Part shown: piece by piece, positions 1 to 7,557 of the stretch
Numbering within the stretch: position 1 is the stretch's first letter
How the letters are laid out: every line of letters starts with the position of its first letter
Assembly (NCBI GenBank): GCA_031271525.1
Contig: JAISVO010000053.1
Span: 1 to 14,820 of the forward strand
Direction of reading: 5' to 3'
From: Oscillospiraceae bacterium
GTDB taxonomy: Bacteria > Bacillota > Clostridia > Oscillospirales > UBA929
Length of the DNA stretch: 14,820 bases
The notes under the pieces: model-generated
Seen by the model: the letters and a program-made list of their open reading frames with translations, nothing else
What the model was told of the DNA's origin: nothing
The model's database searches: none
Program-made: the position numbers and the translations under genes

Positions 1-1100
1 CCCGGCTTTTCCCGGTAATTCATCTGCATCAGCATCATATACCGGGACCCCATCAGCAGGTCAATCTCCCCCCGTTCCAGCGCATCCAGCCCCTGATCAT
101 GGGTATCGTAGGGGGTGGAGTTGCGGTTGTCCGGGAACCACTCGAAGTACATATCCTCATACGCGGTGCCGAGGACGGTCCCCACCCTCGAGCCGACCAC
201 CTGATACCGTTCGAGAGTGGGTGTGTCCGCCTTGGAAATCAACGCGTACTGCGAGGTCGCGTACGGCTCTCCGAACAGGAACCGGTTCCGCCGCGCCTCG
301 GAGAAGAGGAGCTGGCTGACCACCGAAACTTTCCCCAACTCCAGTTCCCCAATGATTTCATTCCAAGTGGAGTCTTTTGTTGTGGCGACAGTGAAATCCA
401 CCGGAAGCAGGTCGTCGATCTGGGAAAGCACCTCCACGGCGATCCCTTGGAATTCGTCATCCTGTTCATTGTAAAAGGACACCGGGTAGTTATCCGATTC
501 CAACGCAACGCTGACCGTCCCGCCGCTTTCCGCCAGCGCGTCCAGCCACGCCTGTTCCTCCGGGGTATACAGGGTACTGAGGGTGTACCGCGCGAATTCC
601 TTCTCCGCTTCCATATACCACGATGAGAAGATTTCGATCCCACCCGTCTCTATGTAGCGGTTCACTGCCTCAATCACCGGTTCCAATGCCAGTTCGGAGG
701 AGTAGATGACAACCGAGCCACCTCCGGTGAAGAGGGACGGGCTGCGCTCCGCGATCGGATGGGTTTCCGTGAACCCGCCCCCGGGCGGCATTCCGACGGC
801 GAAGTCGATGACATGATTTTTCAAGGCGTTCCGCGTCTCGGTGTCGCTGCCGAGCAGCACCGGGGCCACCGGACAGTCAAGCAACTCTGCGAGCAGCTCA
901 CTTAAGGGGACAATCAACCCCGTCTTGCTCCCGCCGGATGCTTCATATGTCCCTTCGGAGCTGCCGATCGTGAAACCGCCCCTCTCGGCGGCAAGCGTTT
1001 TCACGGCGGGGTCGTCCGAGGGAAGCTCCGCCGCGCTCGCCTCAAACGGTATCGCGCAAAAGATCAGCAGAGCGGCGGCCAGCAACGTCAGTTTTCTCAT
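1..1100 (-). CDS. Secreted tandem solute-binding (Venus-flytrap) sensor protein, C-terminus cut off
   Basis: The frame is open from the ATG at 1100 to the window edge: 366 complete codons, no stop. Residues 1-23 form a signal peptide (basic start, hydrophobic core, ASA/AE cleavage). Two modules like solute-binding protein family 3 follow. The first spans about 40-160. After a YTPEEQAWL linker (178-186), the second runs from about 195, with a FQGIAVEVLSQI segment and a late EIDLLMGSRYM segment. Tandem modules joined by a TPEEQAWL-type linker are typical of the external sensor part of BvgS/EvgS-like kinases and some diguanylate cyclases, so a membrane helix and signalling domain may lie beyond the window (inference). 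A free lipid-less binding protein is the alternative. AAAGG lies 8 nt before the start. The gene begins 11 nt after the GH5 stop, so the two are probably co-transcribed and the ligand may be a released oligosaccharide (inference). Confidence 0.75.
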   Translation of the reverse strand, partial: MRKLTLLAAALLIFCAIPFEASAAELPSDDPAVKTLAAERGGFTIGSSEGTYEASGGSKTGLIVPLSELLAELLDCPVAPVLLGSDTETRNALKNHVIDFAVGMPPGGGFTETHPIAERSPSLFTGGGSVVIYSSELALEPVIEAVNRYIETGGIEIFSSWYMEAEKEFARYTLSTLYTPEEQAWLDALAESGGTVSVALESDNYPVSFYNEQDDEFQGIAVEVLSQIDDLLPVDFTVATTKDSTWNEIIGELELGKVSVVSQLLFSEARRNRFLFGEPYATSQYALISKADTPTLERYQVVGSRVGTVLGTAYEDMYFEWFPDNRNSTPYDTHDQGLDALERGEIDLLMGSRYMMLMQMNYREKP

Positions 1101-1111
1101 CTTCAACACCT

Positions 1112-2773
1112 TTACTCAATCGCAGGCAAGCTTTTGTTATAGTTGCTCGGGAGCCACAAAATATTTAGGTCGCTCTGGTTGATTATCCCGTCACCGTTGA
1201 TGTCACACCGCGGCTCGTCAGCGTCCGCCGTATTCTTATTATAATTGCCCGGGAGCCAGAGGATATTGAGGTCGCTCTGGTTGATTCTTCCGTCCCCGTT
1301 GATGTCGCACTCGGTCTGTGCCGCAGGTGTTTGCTCTTCCTTTTTATTGAGGGTGATCCGGGTTACCTTCCGCGCGTTTCCCTCTCCCCAGATCCCAAAG
1401 CCCAGCGTGTTCCCCGCAAGTCCCCGGAAATCGAAGGTCAACACCCCGTCCTCCTCTGTGATCCGCTCGCCCCCCGCATCGAACTGCGCCCACTCTTCCG
1501 AAACCCGCACGAACGAGTATCCCCATGTCAGGACTCCGTTCAGCTCGACAACCAACTCCCCGGCATCGGCTAAAAGCCGCTCGGGGAAGGACCAGTAGGC
1601 AAATTCCCCGTCCTTCAATGAGCTGATGTCCAATTCGATCGGGAAAGGCGGCTTCTTCAGCGGCACATCGGGTCCGGGGGTTACCCCGTACGCCGCAAAG
1701 ACGGCTTTGCTCAGCTCCTTATGCGTCCACTCGAGGTTGTAGCGGTCGTAGATCAGGGCTTCGTTCTCGGGAAGTCCGCAGTTCCACCAAAAGGTTGGCA
1801 CACCCATCCCGGCGAGCTTCCCGAAGGTGTATTCGGTCCACTCCAGCCCCCAAGCCGCACCGTCCCCTTCGCCCGGCGGCGCAATTTCCTTGATCAGCAC
1901 AGGAATCTTCCGTTTGAGCGCGTCCCGCACCGCCGCCAGCTTGATGTCGGTATCCGCCTTGGCGCCTTCCAAGGTGGCGTCGTTTGGCGGGTAGAGGAAG
2001 ATCCCCAGCGCGGTGTATGGGTCATTGATTGCTTCAAAATACTCAATCGGCGTCGCCTCGGCCCCCGGCGTCGTCAGCAGGACGACCCGCTTTTTGTTGT
2101 TGCCGCCAGTCTCCCGGATGGCGTGAAGCGCCGCCTTGTTCAGCCGGTTGACTTTTTCGCAGAGCGCCAAATCAATGTTCCCGCTCCCGTCCGCGTTCCA
2201 GCTCTCCCAGATCCATCCCTCCTGCAGATGCGGCTCGTTCATCACCTCGAAGAGGAGTTTCTCGCTATGCTCCGCGAACCGGTTTGCAACCTGCTTCCAG
2301 ATAGCCGTGATCTCTCTCTCGGCTTCGTCGACGTCACTGACGCCGGAGACGCCGTCGATCAGAGAGTAAAAATTTGTCTCATGGTGGGCGTTGAGGATGA
2401 CATACAGCCCGGCGTCCAGCGCCCAGTCCACGCATTGCGCGACCCGGTCCATCCATTCCTCGTCGATGACATAAGTACCTGTCATATGCGGTTCCCATGA
2501 GACGGGAAGACGGACTGCGGCATAACCCTTCTTCGCGATCGCGGCGAACTGATCCGGCTCGACGGCAGCCTCGCCCCAGAAGGTTTCGGTTTCCAACCCG
2601 TAGTGTTTGTCGTCCCAGACACGCGCTTCCAGCGTATTCCCGAAATTGATCCCGAGCTGGATTCTCTTCATCATGTCCGCCCCTGTCACCGGCGTAAACG
2701 GCGTCACCGCCCATGACGGAACCGCGCAGAGTAAGGACAACGTCAGCAAGAACGGAGCAAATCGTTTCAGCAT
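1112..2773 (-). CDS. Secreted GH5 (subfamily 4-like) endoglucanase-type protein with CBM-like module and type I dockerin
   Basis: The product has 553 residues. The ATG at 2773 was chosen over upstream codons because GGAGGG lies 8 nt before it and a signal peptide (1-23) follows. Residues 30-362 are a GH5 catalytic domain: GINFGNTLEA (41-50), Arg88 in VRLPVSW, HH130-131, acid/base Glu180 in NEP, candidate nucleophile Glu296 and WW329-330. The closing DRYNLEW part also fits GH5_4. The domain would cut beta-1,4-glucans or xyloglucan outside the cell. Two motifs are unusual: the HxY site reads FLY (259-261) and the usual GEFG reads KEIA (295-298). Residues 376-478 look like a beta-sandwich, possibly a carbohydrate-binding module. 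The dockerin (489-547) has two Ca-binding loops, DINGDGRINQSD and DINGDGIINQSD, and would dock the enzyme on a cohesin scaffold. No cohesin is in the window. The gene leads an operon with the downstream sensor-like gene. Confidence 0.9.
   Translation of the reverse strand: MLKRFAPFLLTLSLLCAVPSWAVTPFTPVTGADMMKRIQLGINFGNTLEARVWDDKHYGLETETFWGEAAVEPDQFAAIAKKGYAAVRLPVSWEPHMTGTYVIDEEWMDRVAQCVDWALDAGLYVILNAHHETNFYSLIDGVSGVSDVDEAEREITAIWKQVANRFAEHSEKLLFEVMNEPHLQEGWIWESWNADGSGNIDLALCEKVNRLNKAALHAIRETGGNNKKRVVLLTTPGAEATPIEYFEAINDPYTALGIFLYPPNDATLEGAKADTDIKLAAVRDALKRKIPVLIKEIAPPGEGDGAAWGLEWTEYTFGKLAGMGVPTFWWNCGLPENEALIYDRYNLEWTHKELSKAVFAAYGVTPGPDVPLKKPPFPIELDISSLKDGEFAYWSFPERLLADAGELVVELNGVLTWGYSFVRVSEEWAQFDAGGERITEEDGVLTFDFRGLAGNTLGFGIWGEGNARKVTRITLNKKEEQTPAAQTECDINGDGRINQSDLNILWLPGNYNKNTADADEPRCDINGDGIINQSDLNILWLPSNYNKSLPAIE
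1137..1208 (-). repeat. Dockerin repeat unit 2 (C-terminal copy), DNA direct repeat
   Basis: This 72-bp segment codes for the second Ca-binding half of the dockerin. It matches 1239-1310 at 62 of 72 bases by hand count, with a period of 102 bp (34 residues). The duplication is normal for type I dockerins, but the DNA similarity suggests a recent or converted copy. Confidence 0.85.
1239..1310 (-). repeat. Dockerin repeat unit 1, DNA direct repeat
   Basis: This segment codes for the first Ca-binding half of the dockerin and is the partner of the copy at 1137-1208. Both units carry an LNILWLP stretch before NYNK, which is longer than the helix I expect in most dockerins of this type. Confidence 0.85.
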
Positions 2774-2810
2774 CGCGGGAACCCTCCAATCTATTTGACA
2801 ACTCGCCCCC

Positions 2811-2839
2811 ATTATACCAAACGAAGAAGCAAATAGCAA
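2811..2839 (-). promoter_or_regulatory. Sigma-A-type promoter of the GH5 operon
   Basis: Read on the minus strand, there is a -35 TTGCTA (2839-2834), a 17-bp spacer and a perfect -10 TATAAT (2816-2811). This lies about 38 nt upstream of the GH5 start codon, leaving a short leader that holds the GGAGGG ribosome binding site. Confidence 0.75.
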
Positions 2840-2913
2840 TCGCTTATACTGACCGATCATCATTTGAACCGCAGGATGGCGCGCTGTGTACAGTGCCGCC
2901 AACAGAGGGTTCT

Positions 2914-2942
2914 TTGTCCCATTTTGCCCGAATATATATATT
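2914..2942 (+). promoter_or_regulatory. Possible promoter region for the M23/M50 operon
   Basis: TTGTCC (2914-2919), a 17-bp spacer and TATATT (2937-2942) form a weak sigma-A-like pair inside an AT-rich patch. The expected transcript start would fall almost on the ribosome binding site (AAGGGG, 2946-2951), so the exact elements are doubtful. If the genes act in sporulation, a sigma-E promoter would be expected, but I could not see a clear one. Confidence 0.3.
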
Positions 2943-2960
2943 GGCAAGGGGTGAGGAGCT

Positions 2961-3866
2961 TTGGAGGAGAAGAAATTCCCGCCGCGCAAGGTCGTGCTGC
3001 AGCTCGCGGTGTCGCTGCTGATTCTCGGTGGAGCGCTGGTGACGCGCTGGTTCTACCCGGAAGAGACACGCGCGTTCATCCGCCGGTATATCTCGGGCGG
3101 GTTGGACTACACCGCCGTGCTCAGCGACATGGGTGAAAGTCTGCGTACATTTGTAATGGGAGTACCGTACCCGGACGAGACTGTGAACAGCGGACAGATG
3201 ACCGATAACGGACCGGACACAGAGCACGGCGGCCCCGGCATTCCGCCGGAGGAAATCATCCCGGAACCGTCCCCATCCGTGACGCCGGACGACGGCCAGC
3301 TTCCGGCCGGAGTGGGAGGGGTACGCGTGAACGGTCTAGGCGGGCTGGAAATGCCGGTTCGGCTTGTGAATGCGGCATACTTCCCCGCTTTCGAGGACGG
3401 CGGGGACGATACCCTTCCCATCCCATTCGGGACGGTCGCGCCCGACAAAGCGGATTTCTCCCTCCATGAACTGCCCTTCACTGTATCACAGCCAGCCAAC
3501 GGCGCGTTTTCCTCCGGTTTCGGCTACCGAATCCACCCTATTTACGGCGATTGGCGGTTCCACTTCGGCTACGACATCGCGGGCTATACCGGGGCTGACA
3601 TCCGCGCCTTTGCGGACGGCACCGTCGCCGCGGTCGGTGTCAGTGGCAGTTACGGAAACTACATCATCCTGCAACACGCCGACGGCTACGTCACGCTCTA
3701 CGCCCATTGCGATTCAGTGTCCGCCAACGAGGGACGGGCCGTATCGGCCGGCGATACGATTGCGAAGATGGGCTCCACCGGCGTCTCGACGGGCCCTCAT
3801 CTTCATTTTGAGCTTCGGCGGGAGGAATCGTTCCTTGACCCGGCGCCGTACCTCACAACGGAGTGA
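2961..3866 (+). CDS. Membrane-anchored LytM/M23 metallopeptidase, SpoIVFA-like partner of the M50 protease
   Basis: The product has 301 residues and starts at a TTG with AAGGGG 9 nt before it; a later start would lose the membrane helix. Residues 11-28 are one transmembrane helix. A variable Pro/Gly/Asp-rich stretch (about 70-165) follows, then a C-terminal LytM domain (175-300). All zinc and catalytic positions are present: His201 and Asp205 in HFGYD, His249 in LYAHC, and HLH at 280-282. The domain would lie outside the cytoplasm and could cut peptidoglycan cross-links. The GTGA overlap with the M50 gene indicates translational coupling. This arrangement matches SpoIVFA/SpoIVFB, where SpoIVFA holds the intramembrane protease inactive. 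In B. subtilis the SpoIVFA LytM domain is degenerate, so the intact site here is notable. A SpoIIQ-like role or an ordinary cell-wall hydrolase are alternatives. Confidence 0.85.
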   Translation: MEEKKFPPRKVVLQLAVSLLILGGALVTRWFYPEETRAFIRRYISGGLDYTAVLSDMGESLRTFVMGVPYPDETVNSGQMTDNGPDTEHGGPGIPPEEIIPEPSPSVTPDDGQLPAGVGGVRVNGLGGLEMPVRLVNAAYFPAFEDGGDDTLPIPFGTVAPDKADFSLHELPFTVSQPANGAFSSGFGYRIHPIYGDWRFHFGYDIAGYTGADIRAFADGTVAAVGVSGSYGNYIILQHADGYVTLYAHCDSVSANEGRAVSAGDTIAKMGSTGVSTGPHLHFELRREESFLDPAPYLTTE

Positions 3867-4441
3867 CGGTCGGGAAGGTCCGTGTGCGAGCGGGGTTTGT
3901 CCTTCTAGTCGCGGCATTGGTCTATCTGGACGAGGGATACCTCCTGTGGATGGTCGTCGGATCGGCCGTTATGCATGAGCTAGGGCATTATATCCCCCTG
4001 AAAATATTCGGGGGGAAGGTTTTGCTGCTCGAACTGAGCGGCGGCGGCCTCACGATGGAGCACGACGCGCGGGAAAAGCTCGGGTATGGGAAGGAACTGG
4101 CTTCGGTTGTTATGGGTCCCATCCTTTCCATTGGGTTTGCGTTGCTTTTTTCCCTTCTTAATGATATGATGTTGTGGCAGATCGCCGGAATATGCCTGAC
4201 GCACGGCATCTTCAACCTTCTGCCGATGAGCGGGCTGGACGGAGGAAGGGCGCTGGAGATTATTCTCGCTATGCGGGGCAGCGCAGCGCCGCAGTCTGCG
4301 GTGCGTGTCACCACCGCTGTCTGCGGTGCGATCCTCGGTGGCTTCTGCGTTCTGCTCGCGGTTCTGTACCATAACCCTTCCCTGTTGCTGGCGCTATTGT
4401 ATCTGCTGGCGCTGCGGAAACGGAAAGCCGTGACCGCGTAA
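3863..4441 (+). CDS. M50 site-2-type intramembrane metalloprotease, SpoIVFB-like
   Basis: The product has 192 residues from a GTG that overlaps the M23 stop by 4 nt (GTGA). The zinc motif HELGH is at 38-42 and the second motif NLLPMSGLDGGRAL is at 118-131, supplying the Asp126 ligand. Hydrophobic stretches at about 10-37, 80-99, 105-123 and 148-184 give a multi-pass membrane protein. SpoIVFB cleaves pro-sigma-K within the mother-cell membrane around the forespore, and pairing with an M23 protein supports that role (inference). The protein lacks the C-terminal CBS domain of B. subtilis SpoIVFB, ending soon after the last helix with a basic tail, so any ATP control through CBS is absent. No substrate gene such as sigK is in the window. 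Another site-2 protease substrate is possible. Confidence 0.87.
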   Translation: MTVGKVRVRAGFVLLVAALVYLDEGYLLWMVVGSAVMHELGHYIPLKIFGGKVLLLELSGGGLTMEHDAREKLGYGKELASVVMGPILSIGFALLFSLLNDMMLWQIAGICLTHGIFNLLPMSGLDGGRALEIILAMRGSAAPQSAVRVTTAVCGAILGGFCVLLAVLYHNPSLLLALLYLLALRKRKAVTA

Positions 4442-4502
4442 TGGGTGACTTTACGCGGAAGGTCAAGAAGCTATTGACTGATATATAGAGAAGGAGCATA
4501 CG

Positions 4503-6317
4503 ATGACCCCATACCAAAGAATCGAGCCGTTTTTAACGGCTGTACAGAAACCCGCGCGGTATACCGGCGGTGAAGTCAATTCTGTGATCAAAAATCCGCA
4601 AAACGTCAAGCTGCGTGTGGCGTTTTGCTTTCCAGACACCTATGAGATCGGGATGTCCCACCTTGGGCTGCAAATCCTGTATGACATCATCAACCGGATG
4701 CCGGACGTGTGGTGCGAGAGGGCGTTCGCGCCGTGGGAAGACATGCGCTCCTTGCTGCTGCGTAAAAAAATCCCCCTCTACGCGCTGGAGAGCGGCGATG
4801 CGCTTGCGGATTTCGATGTGCTGGCTTTTACTTTACAGTATGAATTGTGCTACACCAACGTGCTGTCGATCCTCGATCTGGCCGGGCTCCCGTTACGTTC
4901 CGCCGAGCGGGATGAGCGCCACCCTCTGGTAATCGCCGGGGGGCCTTGCGCCTACCACCCCGAACCGATAGCGGACTTCATTGACCTCTTCGCCGTTGGG
5001 GACGGCGAAGAGGTGACCGCCGAACTGATGGAGCTTTTTGTCCGCGCCAAACAAGACGGACTGACCCGGAAAGAGACGTTGGCCGAGACCGCGAAGATAC
5101 CGGGGGTATATCTGCCGTCGCTGTACCGGGTGACATATAAAGAAGACGGTACTCTGGCTTCGACCGAGCCGGTCGGCGGCGCGCCCGCAGTTGTAACCAA
5201 GCGGATCGTCCGGGATTTAGACCATGCGCCCTATCCGGCGGCGCCCCTCACCCCGGCGACCGAGGTGGTGCATGACCGGGTGATGCTGGAACTGTTCCGG
5301 GGCTGTGCCCGGGGCTGCCGGTTCTGTCAGGCTGGATACATCGCCCGTCCGGTGCGGTCCAAAACGCCGAAAACCCTCTTCCGGCAAGCAGTCAGCGCCG
5401 TCGAAACGACCGGGTGCGACGAGATCGGGCTTGTCTCCCTCTCCACCAGTGATTACCCCGGATTGGAGGAACTCTGCGAAGCGCTGGCGCCGTGGTGCAA
5501 GCCCCGCCGGGTCAACCTCTCCCTTCCCTCGCTCCGCGCCGATAGCTTCTCTAAAGAGTTGATCGAGAGAACGGGGCAGGTGCGGAAGAGCGGGCTGACC
5601 TTCGCGCCCGAAGCGGGATCGGCGCGACTTCGGGATGTGATTAACAAAAACCTCCGGGAGGAGGACCTGATAGCTGCCTGTACGACCGCCTTCAGCAATG
5701 GTTGGAGCGGTGTAAAGCTCTACTTCATGTTGGGACTGCCCACCGAGACGGACGACGATCTGCGGGAAATAGCGGCGCTCAGCGGACGTGTATATCAGCT
5801 TTGGAGGCAGGTGGTACCCGACCGGGGACGTGGTGTGCGGATCACGGCTTCCGCCTCCTGTTTTGTCCCCAAACCGCACACGCCCTTTCAGTGGGAGCCG
5901 ATGGTGCCGCCGGACGAGCTTCTCCGCCGCGCCGGGATTGTGAGGAACGGGATGCGAAAACAGGTCACCTTCCATTGGCACGAGCCGGACGCCAGCTTTC
6001 TGGAATGCGTCTTGAGCCGGGGCGACCGGCGGGTCGGCGCGGTCATCGAGCGGGCCTACCGGAACGGCTGCCGGATGGACGGCTGGAGCGAATGCTTCTC
6101 CCTCGCGAAATGGCGGGACGCCTTCGCCGAGGAAGGGCTTGACCCCGACTTCTACGCCCTGCGGCGTCGGGAGGTCACTGAAGTGCTGCCATGGTCGCAC
6201 ATCTCCTCCGGAGTGTCTGTCGCGCACCTGATCCGGGAACGGGAGAAAGCATACGGCGCGCAAACTTCGGTCAACTGTATCGATGGGTGTGAAGGATGTG
6301 GCTTGACATGCAGTTAA
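4503..6317 (+). CDS. B12-binding-domain radical SAM protein, TIGR03960 type
   Basis: The product has 604 residues. The ATG has AAGGAG 7 nt upstream. An N-terminal B12-binding-like region (about 35-165) includes PDTYEIGMSHLGLQ and RHPLVIAGGPCAYHPEP. The radical SAM core follows with the 4Fe-4S motif Cys268-x3-Cys272-x2-Cys275 in FRGCARGCRFCQAGY. The C-terminus carries a second cysteine cluster, Cys592-x3-Cys596-x2-Cys599-x3-Cys603. The family is widespread in Clostridia and usually encoded beside, or fused to, the DUF2344 protein that follows here. The reaction is not known to me; RNA or protein modification is often guessed. The stop overlaps the next gene by 10 nt. In many clostridia this pair precedes an RNase E/G gene and ribosomal protein L21, which are absent here. 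Confidence 0.9.
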   Translation: MTPYQRIEPFLTAVQKPARYTGGEVNSVIKNPQNVKLRVAFCFPDTYEIGMSHLGLQILYDIINRMPDVWCERAFAPWEDMRSLLLRKKIPLYALESGDALADFDVLAFTLQYELCYTNVLSILDLAGLPLRSAERDERHPLVIAGGPCAYHPEPIADFIDLFAVGDGEEVTAELMELFVRAKQDGLTRKETLAETAKIPGVYLPSLYRVTYKEDGTLASTEPVGGAPAVVTKRIVRDLDHAPYPAAPLTPATEVVHDRVMLELFRGCARGCRFCQAGYIARPVRSKTPKTLFRQAVSAVETTGCDEIGLVSLSTSDYPGLEELCEALAPWCKPRRVNLSLPSLRADSFSKELIERTGQVRKSGLTFAPEAGSARLRDVINKNLREEDLIAACTTAFSNGWSGVKLYFMLGLPTETDDDLREIAALSGRVYQLWRQVVPDRGRGVRITASASCFVPKPHTPFQWEPMVPPDELLRRAGIVRNGMRKQVTFHWHEPDASFLECVLSRGDRRVGAVIERAYRNGCRMDGWSECFSLAKWRDAFAEEGLDPDFYALRRREVTEVLPWSHISSGVSVAHLIREREKAYGAQTSVNCIDGCEGCGLTCS

Positions 6318-6958
6318 CTATTCGTCTGGCCTACCACAAAACGGGGCGGGCAAGGTTCCTCTCCCATTTGGACACGATGCGGGTGTTTTCCCGCGCTTTG
6401 ACCCGCACCGGGCTGCCCCTGCGGTTCACCGAAGGGTTTAACCCGCACCTCATCCTCTCCATTGCCCTGCCGCTGGGCGTCGGGGTGGAGAGCATCACCG
6501 AGCGGCTGGACTTCGGCGTCACCGATAACGTCAGTTTGGGACGACTCCCGGGGATGCTGAACGCCGCCCTGCCGGAGGGATTCTTTGTAACACAAGCGGT
6601 GATGGGAGGACGCCCGGCGTCGCAGATCTCGCTCGCGACCGTTGAAATCCTCGCCGACTCCCCGGTGCCGCCCGAAACGGTATCCCGATTGTTCCAAACC
6701 TCGGCGGTTGTGATGAAGCGGAATAAAAAGAAGGAACAGATTCCCACCGACATCGTACCCTTTATCAGAGACATCTCCTGCGCGCAACTCGGGGACAAGC
6801 TCCTCGTCACCGCGACGCTGACCGCCCGTGATCCGGTGCTGAACCCGGAATACCTCGCGGAAGCTTGGCGGACCTACCTCGACCCCGAAGCGGCCTTCCT
6901 GTTCCGGCGCACAGCCCTGTTGGACTGCGACGGGGCGAAGTTTGATAGTTTGCAGTAA
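6308..6958 (+). CDS. DUF2344 / TIGR03936 radical-SAM-linked protein
   Basis: The product has 216 residues from the ATG at 6308. I chose it over the ATG at 6296 because family members start with a short strand just before the KTGxARFLSHLD motif; the earlier start would add four residues. Conserved blocks are RARFLSHLDTMRVFSRAL, GFNPHLILSIALPLGVGVES and the TERLDF stretch. The protein is predicted soluble, with no signal peptide or membrane helix. It works with the radical SAM protein encoded upstream, sharing a 10-nt overlap, and in some genomes the two are fused. Its biochemical role is unknown to me. The gap to pyrE is 29 nt, so the genes may share a transcript. Confidence 0.87.
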   Translation: MQLTIRLAYHKTGRARFLSHLDTMRVFSRALTRTGLPLRFTEGFNPHLILSIALPLGVGVESITERLDFGVTDNVSLGRLPGMLNAALPEGFFVTQAVMGGRPASQISLATVEILADSPVPPETVSRLFQTSAVVMKRNKKKEQIPTDIVPFIRDISCAQLGDKLLVTATLTARDPVLNPEYLAEAWRTYLDPEAAFLFRRTALLDCDGAKFDSLQ

Positions 6959-6987
6959 ACATAATTGATACTGGAGGAAAAAACAAG

Positions 6988-7518
6988 ATGGACAAACAGG
7001 CAATCGCGAAGCGAATCTACGGCGCGGCACACCTTACCGGCACCTTCACCCTCCGCTCCGGACAGGTATCAAACGAATACTTCGACAAGTATCTCTTTGA
7101 AGCCGACCCGGTCCTGCTCGGTGACATAACAAAGGTGATGAAACCGTTGATCCCCGAAGGGACACAGGTCCTCGCGGGGTTGGAGATGGGCGGCATCCCG
7201 ATCGTCACCGCGCTGTCGGCTGCAAGCAGTCTCCCGGCGGCGTTCGTCCGGAAGCAGGCAAAAGAGTACGGGACCTGTAAGCTCGCCGAGGGCGCGGACA
7301 CCGCCGGACTGCGGGTTTGCGTCGTCGAGGACGTCGTCACGACAGGCGGGCAAATCATCGAAAGCGTACGGGAGCTGCGGCGGCGCGGCGCTCTCGTCGA
7401 GCACGTGCTGTGCGTCATCCTGCGGAACGAGAAGGCGATCGACCTCCTCGCTACAGAAGGGCTGACATTGATCCCGGCGTTCACGATGGAGTATATCAAG
7501 ATCTGCGCCGAGCGGTAA
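6988..7518 (+). CDS. pyrE: Orotate phosphoribosyltransferase, short form
   Basis: The product has 176 residues. The enzyme joins orotate to phosphoribosyl pyrophosphate to give orotidine 5'-phosphate, the fifth step of UMP synthesis in the cytosol. Visible motifs are TLRSGQVSNEYFDKY (21-35), the flexible catalytic loop FVRKQAKEYGT (86-96) with Lys89 and Lys92, and the PRPP-binding motif VCVVEDVVTTGGQII (110-124). The loop has Tyr94 where E. coli PyrE has His105; KEYGT is common in the short archaeal-like forms, and the length also fits that group rather than the roughly 210-residue enterobacterial type. GGAGG lies about 10 nt before the ATG. No other pyrimidine gene is nearby, so this pyrE is detached from a pyr operon. 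I saw no PyrR-type attenuator. Confidence 0.93.
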   Translation: MDKQAIAKRIYGAAHLTGTFTLRSGQVSNEYFDKYLFEADPVLLGDITKVMKPLIPEGTQVLAGLEMGGIPIVTALSAASSLPAAFVRKQAKEYGTCKLAEGADTAGLRVCVVEDVVTTGGQIIESVRELRRRGALVEHVLCVILRNEKAIDLLATEGLTLIPAFTMEYIKICAER

Positions 7519-7557
7519 CAGAAAACAGCAAAACGCAAAAGGAGGAAGGCAAGGGAA

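Noticed and set aside
1721..2500. Long plus-strand frame opposite the GH5 gene
   Set aside because: It is a GC-rich antisense shadow with no recognisable domain, while the minus-strand frame is clearly a glycoside hydrolase.
2774..2989. Upstream extension of the GH5 frame
   Set aside because: It crosses the promoter, and the ATG at 2773 has a good ribosome binding site followed by a signal peptide.
4441..4488. A 15-codon frame beginning at the M50 stop (TAATG) and ending just before the next ribosome binding site
   Set aside because: It is very short, has no ribosome binding site and no recognisable sequence; re-initiation is possible but not supported.
4474..4502. TTGACT as a -35 element before the radical SAM gene
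   Set aside because: A -10 at proper spacing would place the transcript start at or inside the coding sequence, so it cannot serve this gene.
5217..6263. A 348-codon minus-strand frame opposite the radical SAM gene
   Set aside because: It has low-complexity composition typical of antisense shadows, and the plus strand carries a complete conserved protein.
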